22,197 bases of DNA. Origin: Lachnospiraceae bacterium (GTDB lineage: Bacteria > Bacillota > Clostridia > Lachnospirales > Lachnospiraceae). The notes under the pieces were generated by a model, which was given only the letters and a program-made list of their open reading frames with translations, searched no databases and was not told where the DNA came from. A program made the position numbers and the translations under genes. Below are positions 14,693-21,872 of this stretch, piece after piece; positions within the stretch are counted from its first letter, which is position 1, and each line of letters starts with the position of its first letter. Location of the stretch: positions 75,445 to 97,641 of the forward strand of contig JAAUZW010000012.1 in assembly GCA_014804385.1 (NCBI GenBank), written 5' to 3'.

Positions 14693-15289
14693 CTAAAATA
14701 AACTCATCTGCTGATATCCGTCCGTCTCACTCTTTTGTCTTTGTAGTTCCGTAAAGTGCCTGTCTAACAGCTCATCCGCATCCTGCTTCGTGAATAGCCA
14801 AACTTCCATATCTTCTTTGCGAAGAATAAGCGGCATACGGTGGTGTATCCCCGTCATACACCCCTCCGCTTCCCGAGTGAGGATGGTAAAACGGCCGCCC
14901 TCCGGATCTTTATGGTAGATCCCAGCCAGATACAGAATCTCTCCCGGAGCCAAGAACTCATACTTCTCCTTTTTCTTCTCCCCGATACGCTTCCACTCAT
15001 AGAACTTACAGGCCGGGATCAGGCAGCGGTGTGTCTCATAATCATAGCGGAACATCGATTTCTCCGCCACCGTCTCACTCCTGGCGTTAAAAACCAGAGT
15101 ATTCTTTCTTGCCGACTCGTAGCCCCACTTAAGCACCTCTGCCACCATGCTGTCGCTGTCTGCCCGTAAAATCAAGGCAGGCTCCGAGGGATGCACATCC
15201 CCCGTTTTTGCATTCCTGCTGTCTATTTTTCTGGCGATCCTTTCAATCTCCTGCGCTGTCTCATCATCAATATAAAATCTTCCGCACAT
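14693..15289 (-). CDS. SRAP-family abasic-site protein (YedK/HMCES)
   Basis: Binds abasic sites in single-stranded DNA and forms a covalent thiazolidine cross-link through Cys2, shielding the lesion during replication. The 198-residue protein has Cys2 (MCGRFY, exposed after Met removal), Asn68 in NARSET, Glu98 in PACKFYEWK and the His pair in TGIHHRMP (149-150), matching the E. coli YedK active-site residues. The last five residues are QMSLF, like the beta sliding-clamp-binding peptide QLxLF. It starts 38 bp after dinB and shares its SOS promoter, which fits a DNA damage role. A terminator follows. The clamp-binding idea is inference from the peptide alone. Confidence 0.93.
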   Translation of the reverse strand: MCGRFYIDDETAQEIERIARKIDSRNAKTGDVHPSEPALILRADSDSMVAEVLKWGYESARKNTLVFNARSETVAEKSMFRYDYETHRCLIPACKFYEWKRIGEKKKEKYEFLAPGEILYLAGIYHKDPEGGRFTILTREAEGCMTGIHHRMPLILRKEDMEVWLFTKQDADELLDRHFTELQRQKSETDGYQQMSLF

Positions 15290-15327
15290 GGATTCTCCCG
15301 TTCTTTTCCAAAATCTTCTACGTTCCT

Positions 15328-16629
15328 TTACAGATCCCTGACGTTTTCACCTTCTATATCTATCCCTAGTGTAACCCCACTGCGCTTCTCTTTATTCAGC
15401 CCGCCGCTCATGTGGGACACATTGCTTTTTAAAAAGCTGGCGCGGAAAACCGCATCTTCCCCATACTTTCCTCGAAGCTGGTCTACCGCCCTGTCCAGCT
15501 TTTCCAGCTTGTCACTCTTTTCCAGATCAAAAATACTGTACTGACGCGCGGCATGCTCCTGCACCTTGGATGTATGGACGCCGATTTGCCGGATAGGCGT
15601 CTTTTTATCCCACAGCCGACTCAGTATCTGACAGGCCGCCTCGTAGATCTCCTCCGTGATATTGGTTGGTGAGTCTAACTGCATCTGCTTATTTATGCGC
15701 TTGAACTCACAAGTAGTCAGATGTACGCTGACCAGGCTGACCATTACCTTATCAGCCCGGAGTCTTGCCCCCACCGTCTCACTTAAAGAGAGAAGTAAAT
15801 GCCTTGCATACTCCTCTGTCACGATATCCACCGGGGCCGTCAGGCTGTTGCCATAGCCCTTGTTCGCCTCATGGGAGACCATGCCCGGGTCAAGATCGCA
15901 TCCCCTCGCATAGCCCTGAATGGTCTGCCCGTGCTTTTTCAGATGGGCGTTGATCATTCCCTCGTCTGCCTTTGCCAATTCCCCTATCGTCTGTATCCCC
16001 AGCCGGTGCAGCTTCTCCACTGTTGACCTGCCGCAGAGAAACAAATCAGAAACAGGAAGCGGCCACATTTTCTTCTCAATCTCCTCCGGGAAAAGGGTGT
16101 GTACCTTATCCGGCTTAGAGAAATCTCCCGCCATCTTGGACAACAGAAAGTTTGTAGACACGCCGACGTTTACTGTAAAGCCAAGTTCGTCTCTGATCCT
16201 GTTCTTTAACTCATAAGCCAGGTTCACCATCCGGTCACATCCATACAGCTTTTCAAAACCCTCAAACACAATCCATGCCTCGTCGATGCTGTACTGGATC
16301 ACGTTGTCGCTATATTCCTTCAATATTTTCATAAAAGCTCTGGATGAGGTGACGTACAGGCCATGATCAGGCGGCACGATCACCAGCCCCGGACATTTCC
16401 TCTGTGCCGCCACGATAGGCTCCCCTGTCTGTATGCCGTATTTCTTAGCCGGCGTGCTCTTGGCCAGAACAACGCCGTGGCGCTTTTCCTGATCGCCGCC
16501 CACAATACTTGGAATTTCTCTGAGATCCTCTTTCTCCCCCAGCACATTGACCCGGTAGACGGCGGTCCAGGAGAGGAAGGCGGAATTGACGTCAATATGA
16601 AAGACATATTTTCCCACTGTTCCTTCCAT
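15328..16629 (-). CDS. dinB: Y-family DNA polymerase (Pol IV, DinB-like)
   Basis: Translesion polymerase that copies damaged DNA. The 433-residue protein starts with the metal-binding HIDVNSAFLSW, has the palm motif QYSIDEAWIVF, the helix-hairpin-helix stretch IQTIGELAKADEGMI and the little-finger domain. Near the C-terminus, RQYSIFDLEK carries a QxxxF-type beta-clamp-binding peptide. The start at 16629 is chosen because GAGAGG lies 8 nt upstream; the GTG at 16638 would sit directly on that site. A LexA box lies between the -35 and -10, so it is probably SOS controlled. It is cotranscribed with the SRAP gene 38 bp downstream. The NSAF motif in place of the E. coli DinB sequence is common in clostridial members. 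Confidence 0.94.
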   Translation of the reverse strand: MEGTVGKYVFHIDVNSAFLSWTAVYRVNVLGEKEDLREIPSIVGGDQEKRHGVVLAKSTPAKKYGIQTGEPIVAAQRKCPGLVIVPPDHGLYVTSSRAFMKILKEYSDNVIQYSIDEAWIVFEGFEKLYGCDRMVNLAYELKNRIRDELGFTVNVGVSTNFLLSKMAGDFSKPDKVHTLFPEEIEKKMWPLPVSDLFLCGRSTVEKLHRLGIQTIGELAKADEGMINAHLKKHGQTIQGYARGCDLDPGMVSHEANKGYGNSLTAPVDIVTEEYARHLLLSLSETVGARLRADKVMVSLVSVHLTTCEFKRINKQMQLDSPTNITEEIYEAACQILSRLWDKKTPIRQIGVHTSKVQEHAARQYSIFDLEKSDKLEKLDRAVDQLRGKYGEDAVFRASFLKSNVSHMSGGLNKEKRSGVTLGIDIEGENVRDL

Positions 16630-16664
16630 TCCCGGCACCTCTCCCCATTGATGAATATAATACT

Positions 16665-16693
16665 ATATTAACAAACATACGTTCTTGTGTAAA
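16665..16693 (-). promoter_or_regulatory. dinB promoter with LexA (SOS) box
   Basis: -35 TTTACA (16688-16693) and -10 TAATAT (16665-16670) are 17 nt apart on the minus strand. Between them AGAACGTATGTTTG (16672-16685) matches the Gram-positive LexA consensus CGAACRNRYGTTYG at 13 of 14 positions. LexA would block RNA polymerase until DNA damage. Confidence 0.85.
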
Positions 16694-16734
16694 GATGAAA
16701 TATGAAGTAAATGCGGATTGCTAATTTTTCTTGC

Positions 16735-16759
16735 ACAGTATATACTAAGTATATACTGT
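16735..16759. promoter_or_regulatory. Perfect palindromic operator of the toxin-antitoxin pair
   Basis: ACAGTATATACT (16735-16746) is repeated inverted at 16748-16759 around one base. A -35-like TTGCAC (16731-16736) overlaps its left end and TATACT its right arm. It lies 18 bp before the antitoxin ATG, a typical site for self-repression. Confidence 0.75.
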
Positions 16760-16777
16760 ATTATAGGGAGGTCATAT

Positions 16778-17020
16778 ATGCAAGCGCAAGTAAAAGAATG
16801 GGGAAATAGTCAGGGAATAAGATTGCCAAAGGAAATATTAAAAAGTGCAGGAATTGCATTGAATGAGGTTTTAGATGTTACAGTATCAAATGGTGTAATT
16901 ACTTTAACAAAACCATTTCGTCATAAAACATTGGAAGAAAGAGCTGCAGAATTTAACGGAAAATTAATGCTTGATGGCGAATATGACTGGGGCGAACCTA
17001 TCGGAAGAGAGGTATGGTAA
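16778..17020 (+). CDS. MazE/AbrB-type antitoxin
   Basis: An 80-residue protein whose N-terminal half is a swapped-hairpin (SpoVT-AbrB) DNA-binding fold: VKEWGNSQGIRLPKEILKSA then LDVTVSNGVITLTKP. The C-terminal tail (LEERAAEFNGKLMLDGEYDW) is acidic and Trp/Gly-rich, as in MazE tails that wrap the toxin. GGAGG lies 5-7 nt before the ATG at 16778; the frame is open back to 16718 but has no site there. The palindrome at 16735-16759 is its likely operator. Its stop codon overlaps the toxin ATG by one base. The pair is visibly more AT-rich than its neighbours, which suggests transfer. Confidence 0.9.
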   Translation: MQAQVKEWGNSQGIRLPKEILKSAGIALNEVLDVTVSNGVITLTKPFRHKTLEERAAEFNGKLMLDGEYDWGEPIGREVW

Positions 17021-17322
17021 TGGAACATTTACATCAAGGAGATATCCTGAAAATAGAGAAAATCAAACATCCGGTATTAGTTGCCAGTAAAGATTTTTTC
17101 AATACCAGTGGTGAAATAATAGGATGTCCAATTATTCATAATTCTAAGCCGGGGCCTCTTCACATATGGATGTCTACAGAAAAAACAGAGGGATATATCC
17201 ATTGCGAGAAGCTTGCATTATTGGATCTATCCATTCGTGGCTATCAAAAAACAGACCGATTATCAATTTCTGAAATGATTAATATATCCGATGCTATTCA
17301 AGGCATTTTTGAATATGTTTGA
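17020..17322 (+). CDS. MazF/PemK-family toxin
   Basis: A 100-residue protein of the MazF/PemK fold: HQGDILKIEKIKHPVLVASK at the N-terminus and EIIGCPIIHNSKPGPLHIWM in the middle, then HCEKLALLDLSIRGYQ. Members are mostly sequence-specific ribosome-independent mRNA endoribonucleases; the cut site cannot be predicted here. I choose the ATG at 17020, one base overlapping the antitoxin stop, because AGAGAGG is 7 nt upstream; the ATG at 17014 is too close to it. Overlap means coupled translation, typical of toxin-antitoxin pairs. The C-terminus is slightly short relative to ~110-residue MazF proteins. Confidence 0.85.
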   Translation: MEHLHQGDILKIEKIKHPVLVASKDFFNTSGEIIGCPIIHNSKPGPLHIWMSTEKTEGYIHCEKLALLDLSIRGYQKTDRLSISEMINISDAIQGIFEYV

Positions 17323-17330
17323 GCAGGAGC

Positions 17331-17363
17331 TTGCAGTTTTTAGGGCATAGATTGCACCAAAAA
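17331..17363. repeat. Short dispersed motif, copy 2
   Basis: Begins TTGCAGTTTTTAGGGCATAG and ends TTGCACCAAAAAA, matching 14628-14660 with a few differences. Like that copy it directly abuts a terminator stem and lies on the U-run side when read on the minus strand. Confidence 0.6.
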
Positions 17364-17400
17364 ACCTGATAACCACCATCACAGTGATTATCAGGTTTTT
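17362..17400. terminator. Bidirectional terminator between the toxin gene and tRNA-Pro
   Basis: Arms 17362-17376 and 17384-17398 pair over 15 bp with one mismatch around a 7-nt loop, with A-run and T-run on the two sides. It can stop the plus-strand toxin-antitoxin transcript and the minus-strand tRNA transcript. Confidence 0.85.
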
Positions 17401-17405
17401 TTCTA

Positions 17406-17478
17406 TCGGAGTGACAAGACTTGAACTTGCGGCCTCTACTTCCCTAAAGTAGCGCTCTACCACCTGAGCCACACCCCG
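17406..17478 (-). tRNA. tRNA-Pro, anticodon AGG
   Basis: A 73-nt cloverleaf on the minus strand: acceptor CGGGGTG/CACTCCG (one G-U), D arm GCTC/GAGC, anticodon stem CTACT/AGTAG with loop TTAGGGA, 5-nt variable region AGGCC, T arm GCAAG/CTTGT with loop TTCAAGT and discriminator A. CCA is not encoded. The anticodon at positions 34-36 is AGG, reading the Pro codon CCU. Acceptor ends resemble bacterial tRNA-Pro(UGG), which supports proline identity. It has its own promoter and a terminator right after it. Confidence 0.9.
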
Positions 17479-17491
17479 AAAAACCTCTACT

Positions 17492-17520
17492 ATTATAACG
17501 AATTTCATTACGAAATGCAA
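17492..17520 (-). promoter_or_regulatory. Promoter of tRNA-Pro
   Basis: -35 TTGCAT (17515-17520) and a perfect -10 TATAAT (17492-17497) are 17 nt apart on the minus strand, 14 bp before the mature tRNA 5' end. Confidence 0.85.
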
Positions 17521-17549
17521 GCCTTATTCGCAAACTTTTTATAGTGTTC

Positions 17550-18860
17550 CTATGTGCGTACTACCGTCTTCGGATTCGTGTCAATAAAGCTCTCAAACAC
17601 CTCCTGCGGGATCGGCCGTGAAAAATAAAATCCCTGCTGCATCTGACATCCCACTTCTTTCAGGTAGTTGCTCTGCTCCTGCGTTTCCACTCCTTCACAC
17701 AGTGATGTGATCTTTAATCTGTTTGCCATATCTACCACACAGGAAATAATGATCCGGTCACTCTCCTGCAGTTCCCCTTCTTTCAGGAAAACTCTGTCCA
17801 GCTTGATAATGTCGATGGGCAGTTTACTGAGCAGATTCAGGGAAGAATATCCGGAGCCGAAATCATCCATGGAAACTTTGATTCCCAAATTATGTAAACC
17901 ATCAACCAATTCCAACGCACGCTCTGTATTATCCAGATAAATGCTCTCAGTCAGCTCAAATTCCACCAAGGAGCAGGGTATCTGAAACTCATCCAAAAGT
18001 TCCTTGATATAATCCAAAATATGCATCTTGTTCAAATGCATTCTGGACACATTCAAAGAGATCGGCACCACCTTTTTGCCGGCCTTGATCCGCTCTGCCA
18101 AAAAGTGAAAGACCTCTCTGTAAACATAGTAATCCACATCCACGATCTGACCGCTGCGCTCGATCAGGGGAATAAATTCATCCGGATAAATAAATTTGCC
18201 ATCAGGTTTCTGCCAGCGCACCAGCGCCTCCGCACCGATCAGCTCCATCGTATCCGTCGCCATCTTGGGCTGAAAATAGACCTGAAACTCCTTCTGCGCC
18301 AGTGCCTTGGGAATACCGGACGTAATCTCCACCTCTCGCCTGATCCCTTCCATCATGCTCTGGTCAAACAGCACACAGCAGTCATGTTCCATTTCTTTAG
18401 CTACTTTTCTGGCCAGATTGGCATTGGAAACTGCTGTCTCCGCCTCCAGACTTCGGCTGTTCTTATCTGTGATACTGATCCCCGTGCAAAACTGCAGTCG
18501 GCTGTTTAAATATTTCTCTCGAAACTCCCGTTCCCAAGCCTTATTTACCTGATCGATCAAATTGCGAAATTCTTCATTGCTTAAATTTTTATCGGAAATT
18601 CTGTTGGCCGTCACAAAATTGTCTGAATAGACTCTGGCCGCACAGGCAATGTTTTTACTCGCTTTCATGAACTCATTCACGAATTCCTTTAAAAGCTTAT
18701 CGCCCATCTTATAGCCGTAAGTATCGTTGATATACTTAAAATGCTTAATATCCGTGTACACGACTATAATACGATCATCACCGATCTCCTGCATTTCCTT
18801 CTCCAGTTTTTGCAGAAAGATCTCATAGGAATCCAATCCTGTCAATGTGTCTTTCATCAC
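17550..18860 (-). CDS. GGDEF-EAL protein, probable c-di-GMP phosphodiesterase with a degenerate GGDEF domain
   Basis: A 436-residue cytoplasmic protein without membrane helices. Residues 1-160 have the diguanylate cyclase fold (DTLTGLDSYEIFLQKLE; FKYINDTYGYKMGDKLL), but the GGDEF signature is replaced by VYSDNF at 77-82, so cyclase activity is unlikely. Residues 185-430 are an EAL domain with the catalytic features intact: EAL at 211-213 in GAEALVRWQKPDG, ELTESIYLD, MDDFGSGYSSLNLL, DIIKLDR and CEGVETQEQ. It therefore probably breaks down c-di-GMP, with the GGDEF domain acting as sensor or GTP-binding regulator (inference). The start is GTG at 18860 (AGGG 7 nt upstream) or ATG at 18857. Promoter at 18903-18932. 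No partner cyclase is nearby. Confidence 0.92.
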   Translation of the reverse strand: MMKDTLTGLDSYEIFLQKLEKEMQEIGDDRIIVVYTDIKHFKYINDTYGYKMGDKLLKEFVNEFMKASKNIACAARVYSDNFVTANRISDKNLSNEEFRNLIDQVNKAWEREFREKYLNSRLQFCTGISITDKNSRSLEAETAVSNANLARKVAKEMEHDCCVLFDQSMMEGIRREVEITSGIPKALAQKEFQVYFQPKMATDTMELIGAEALVRWQKPDGKFIYPDEFIPLIERSGQIVDVDYYVYREVFHFLAERIKAGKKVVPISLNVSRMHLNKMHILDYIKELLDEFQIPCSLVEFELTESIYLDNTERALELVDGLHNLGIKVSMDDFGSGYSSLNLLSKLPIDIIKLDRVFLKEGELQESDRIIISCVVDMANRLKITSLCEGVETQEQSNYLKEVGCQMQQGFYFSRPIPQEVFESFIDTNPKTVVRT

Positions 18861-18902
18861 CTTATCACCCTGTCATTATTATTTACCCACTACCCTAGAT
18901 AT

Positions 18903-18932
18903 ACTCTACGCTATTTATCCACACTCTGTCAA
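18903..18932 (-). promoter_or_regulatory. Promoter of the GGDEF-EAL gene
   Basis: A perfect -35 TTGACA (18927-18932) and TAGAGT (18903-18908) are 18 nt apart on the minus strand. No clear terminator separates it from pepD. Confidence 0.5.
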
Positions 18933-18958
18933 TATCTTACAAAAATTTATCCGGGCAG

Positions 18959-20404
18959 TTATGTCAAAACAGCAAGCAGATATTCCCAGACTCTCTTCAC
19001 GGAAGCAATGCTCATACTCTCCTGCGCCGTGTGTACATCAAAAAGATCCGGTCCGATGGAAACGCAGTCAAGTCCGGGAATCTTTCCTGCCAAAATCCCA
19101 CATTCCAGCCCTGCGTGGATTGCCTGCAATACAGGGGGCTTGCCATACATATCTTCATAAATCTGCACCATCTTTTCGCGAAGCGGCGAATCCTTTCGGT
19201 AAGCCCAGCCGGGATAAGGGTTCTTGACAGAAACCGCCGCGCCCGACTTCCCGGCAATGTCGCTCATCTGCCTGCACAGGCTTTCTTTCTCCTGATCCAC
19301 CGAGCTTCTGACCGCATACTGTAAATGCAGTCCTTCCTCTTCCAAGGCAAGGATACCCAGATTCAGGGACGTCTCTACTAATCCCTCCACGTCTTTACTC
19401 ATGGCAACCACACCGCCCGGAAGCTCCAGCAGACAGGCAATCGCCTTTTTCGTGGACTCTTCGGTCATAACGGCAGAGTTCTCTCCCTCTGCGAGCTGAC
19501 GGCAGACAACCTGTACCTGTTTCTCCTCCACCGTCATCTGTTCTCTGATCTTTTCCTCCTGCTCCTTAACCACGGTCTCCACCACAGGCAGATCCGCTGC
19601 TTCCACCGCGAGTATCGCAGAAGCCTCTCTGGGAATCGCATTGTCCGCCATACCGCCGTTCATGCCCACGAGACGGACCCGGCAGCGCTCACCCACCGTC
19701 CGCAAGACTTGTCCCAACAGACAGTTTGCATTTCCGCGCCCCTTGTCGATCTCTATCCCGGAGTGACCGCCCAGAAGTCCTGTAATCTTAATCTCCACAA
19801 ACTTGCCCGCGCTCTCCGTATCCTGCTCCATGGGAATGGTCACATCTACCTTGATGCCACCGGCACAGCTGGTGATAAAGATGCCCTCTTCCTCCTGATC
19901 CAGATTGATCATGCGTTTTCCCCGCAGCATGGAGAGATCGATCTCAGTAGCGCCCTCCATACCGGTTTCCTCGTCCACCGTCAGGATAACCTCCAACCGG
20001 GGCAGGGACAGATCCTTGGCATCCAAAAGTGCCAGACAATAAGCCACTCCGATTCCGTCATCACCGCCCAGACTGGTCTCCTCTGCATAAATCTTATCAC
20101 CCTCCACCCGCAGTTTGAGGGGTTCCTTTTTCATATCGACCTGACTGCCCTGGGCCGTCACTGCTACCATATCCATATGCGCCTGCAGGATATAGGGCTC
20201 CTCCTGCTCACGTTCCGGCGAAGCCTCTCTGATGATAACAACATTTCCCAAGGCATCCTGTTCACAAAAAAGCGCTCTTTCCTCTGCAAACTTTTTGAGA
20301 TGATCGCTGATCTGCTTCACATTACCGGAACCATGCGGAATCCTGCATAACTCCTCAAAATACTGAAATACATTTTCAGGTTGTAAGCCATCTAATACTC
20401 CCAT
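18959..20404 (-). CDS. pepD: Aminoacyl-histidine dipeptidase (peptidase D, M20/M28 clan)
   Basis: A cytoplasmic zinc dipeptidase of broad specificity, 481 residues as usual for PepD. Motifs are ELCRIPHGSGN at the N-terminus, metal-binding LQAHMDMVA, TSLGGDDGIGVAYCLALLDA, the catalytic Glu in LTVDEETGMEGATE, the lid-domain segment LLGGHSGIEIDKGRGNANCL, the HAGLECGIL region and the C-terminal SIGPDLFDVHTAQESM. The family usually has QGHMDM; here the residue is Ala. GGAGG lies 7 nt before the ATG. Copy B of the dispersed repeat ends 26 bp upstream, so any promoter must be inside it or beyond, unless it is read from rplT past the terminator. Confidence 0.95.
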   Translation of the reverse strand: MGVLDGLQPENVFQYFEELCRIPHGSGNVKQISDHLKKFAEERALFCEQDALGNVVIIREASPEREQEEPYILQAHMDMVAVTAQGSQVDMKKEPLKLRVEGDKIYAEETSLGGDDGIGVAYCLALLDAKDLSLPRLEVILTVDEETGMEGATEIDLSMLRGKRMINLDQEEEGIFITSCAGGIKVDVTIPMEQDTESAGKFVEIKITGLLGGHSGIEIDKGRGNANCLLGQVLRTVGERCRVRLVGMNGGMADNAIPREASAILAVEAADLPVVETVVKEQEEKIREQMTVEEKQVQVVCRQLAEGENSAVMTEESTKKAIACLLELPGGVVAMSKDVEGLVETSLNLGILALEEEGLHLQYAVRSSVDQEKESLCRQMSDIAGKSGAAVSVKNPYPGWAYRKDSPLREKMVQIYEDMYGKPPVLQAIHAGLECGILAGKIPGLDCVSIGPDLFDVHTAQESMSIASVKRVWEYLLAVLT

Positions 20405-20429
20405 AATATGTCCTCCTTCTCATATTGCA

Positions 20430-20598
20430 CATAAGCAGATTCGAAATGCTACGCATTTCTCATTCGCGGTCTCCGTTCCACTCCGGTCCGCGCAGAACAG
20501 ACGTCCCCCGGACGTCTTGCGCCTCGTCATAAATCGCCACAGACAGTCTTGCATGCAAGCACGCAGCCTGTCTCTGCCGCTTTCTGACTCTGCTTATG
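20430..20598. repeat. Dispersed inverted-terminus element, copy B (169 bp)
   Basis: Bounded by CATAAGCAGA and TCTGCTTATG. It has hairpins at 20443-20459 (GAAATGC/GCATTTC, loop TAC) and 20499-20517 (AGACGTCC/GGACGTCT, loop CCC). It is nearly identical to copy C at 21873-22041 through its middle and right half. It lies 26 bp before the pepD start. It has no coding capacity I can support. Confidence 0.9.
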
Positions 20599-20602
20599 CG
20601 CG

Positions 20603-20633
20603 AAAAAGGACACGGTTTCACACCATGCCCTTT
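20603..20633 (-). terminator. Terminator after rplT
   Basis: Arms 20623-20633 and 20605-20615 pair over 11 bp (two G-U) around TGTGAAA, followed by a T-run (TTTTT) on the minus strand. It ends the infC-rpmI-rplT transcript. Confidence 0.85.
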
Positions 20634-20642
20634 ATACTGTCA

Positions 20643-20999
20643 TTATTTCAGGTTCTTCTTTGCAAGCTCCGCCAGCGTGGTGAAGCCTGCCGCATCATTG
20701 ACTGCCATCTCTGCCAGCATCTTTCTGTTCATGTCCACGCCTGCATTCTTTAATCCGTACATGAATCTGCTGTAGGACAGACCGTTCATTCTTGCCGCCG
20801 CATTGATACGAGCGATCCAGAGCTGTCTGAACTGACGCTTTCTCTCTTTTCTGCCGGCATAAGAGGATGCCAGCGCCCGCATTACGGACTGCTTTGCCAC
20901 TCTATACTGCTTGGATCTCGCGCCTCTGTAACCCTTCGCGAGCTTTAAAACTCTGTTATGCTTCTTTTTGGCGTTCATACCGCCCTTTATTCTTGCCAT
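20643..20999 (-). CDS. rplT: Ribosomal protein bL20
   Basis: Binds 23S rRNA early in 50S assembly. The 118-residue sequence is the standard length and reads MARIKGGMNAKKKHNRVLKL at the start, GYRGARSKQYRVAKQSVMRA, then AYAGRKERKRQFRQLWIARI-like and NGLSYSRFMYGLKNAGVDMN. It is the third gene of infC-rpmI-rplT, 48 bp after rpmI. In Firmicutes bL20 also represses this operon through its leader. Confidence 0.98.
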   Translation of the reverse strand: MARIKGGMNAKKKHNRVLKLAKGYRGARSKQYRVAKQSVMRALASSYAGRKERKRQFRQLWIARINAAARMNGLSYSRFMYGLKNAGVDMNRKMLAEMAVNDAAGFTTLAELAKKNLK

Positions 21000-21047
21000 G
21001 TCTTTTTCCTCCTAAACTTTACAATCTCTTTGTCTGCGCCGCTCCTC

Positions 21048-21245
21048 TTACAGATAAGGTAAGATCTTCTTCATATTCTTAACGTTCGTAGCGTCTGTCA
21101 TCGCAGGCTTTCTGAGATTTCTCTTATTCTTGGTTGTTTTCTTGGTTAAGATATGGCGCTTGTACGCTTTATTTCTCTTTAACTTACCCGTTCCGGTCAC
21201 CTTGAAACGTTTAGCAGCTGCTCTGCTGGTTTTCATTTTCGGCAT
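21048..21245 (-). CDS. rpmI: Ribosomal protein bL35
   Basis: A 65-residue basic 50S protein of standard length with MPKMKTSRAAAKRFKVTGTG at the N-terminus and KRHILTKKTTKNKRNLRKPA in the middle. A ribosome binding site (AGGAGG) sits just upstream. It is the second gene of the operon, 88 bp after infC. Confidence 0.97.
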   Translation of the reverse strand: MPKMKTSRAAAKRFKVTGTGKLKRNKAYKRHILTKKTTKNKRNLRKPAMTDATNVKNMKKILPYL

Positions 21246-21333
21246 TTTTCTATTCCTCCTGTATTTTTATTCCTGTAATCATTTATTTCAACCGAGAAAA
21301 TATCTTTTTCCAGAAGATACCTCTTCTCAGAAG

Positions 21334-21840
21334 TTATCTCTTCTCAGCTAAAAACATAGTCATACTTCTGCCTTCTACCTTGGGAGCCTTATCCATCACT
21401 GCAATGTCGGAAAGCGCCTCGGCAAAATCATCTAAAATATGTTTGCTGGTGTTCATATGCGCCATCTCACGGCCACGAAAACGAAGCGTTACCTTCACCC
21501 GGTCTCCCTTAGTGATGAATTTTCTGGCAGCATTCACCTTCGTATTCAGATCATTGGTGTCAATATTGGGAGAAAGACGAATCTCCTTGATCTCCACGAT
21601 CTTCTGTTTCTTCTTGGCTTCCTTGTCTTTTCTGGCCTGCTCATACTTGAATTTTCCATAATCCACGATCTTGCAAACCGGCGGTTTGGCTGTGGGTGCA
21701 ATCTTAACCAAATCTACACCGGCCTCCTCCGCAAGCTTCAGGGCCTCTTTCGTCGGCATGACACCGAGCTGTTCTCCATCCTCACCGATCACTCGTACTT
21801 CTCTGTCTCTGATCTGCTCATTGATAAATAAATCGCTAAT
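21334..21840 (-). CDS. infC: Translation initiation factor IF-3, likely AUU start
   Basis: Prevents early joining of ribosomal subunits and checks start codon pairing. The N-terminal domain holds SDLFINEQIRDREVRVIGED and DGEQLGVMPTKEALKLAEEA; the C-terminal domain holds EIRLSPNIDTNDLNTKVNAA, VTLRFRGREMAHMNTS and the terminal MFLAEKR. The frame reads back to 21924, but no strong site precedes any ATG, and the ATG at 21855 would sit on the ribosome binding site. GGAGGG (21848-21853) lies exactly 7 nt before ATT at 21838-21840. Starting there gives the standard N-terminus, 168 residues long. An AUU start is known in E. coli and other infC genes, where IF-3 represses its own rare start. Repeat copy C lies just upstream. 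Confidence 0.95.
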   Translation of the reverse strand: MSDLFINEQIRDREVRVIGEDGEQLGVMPTKEALKLAEEAGVDLVKIAPTAKPPVCKIVDYGKFKYEQARKDKEAKKKQKIVEIKEIRLSPNIDTNDLNTKVNAARKFITKGDRVKVTLRFRGREMAHMNTSKHILDDFAEALSDIAVMDKAPKVEGRSMTMFLAEKR

Positions 21841-21853
21841 CTTTCTACCCTCC
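21838..21853 (-). promoter_or_regulatory. Shine-Dalgarno plus ATT start of infC
   Basis: GGAGGG on the minus strand followed by 7 nt and ATT. This pair fixes the infC start and implies self-control by IF-3 start-codon discrimination. Confidence 0.85.
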
Positions 21854-21872
21854 ATAATAAACTCTGATTCGA

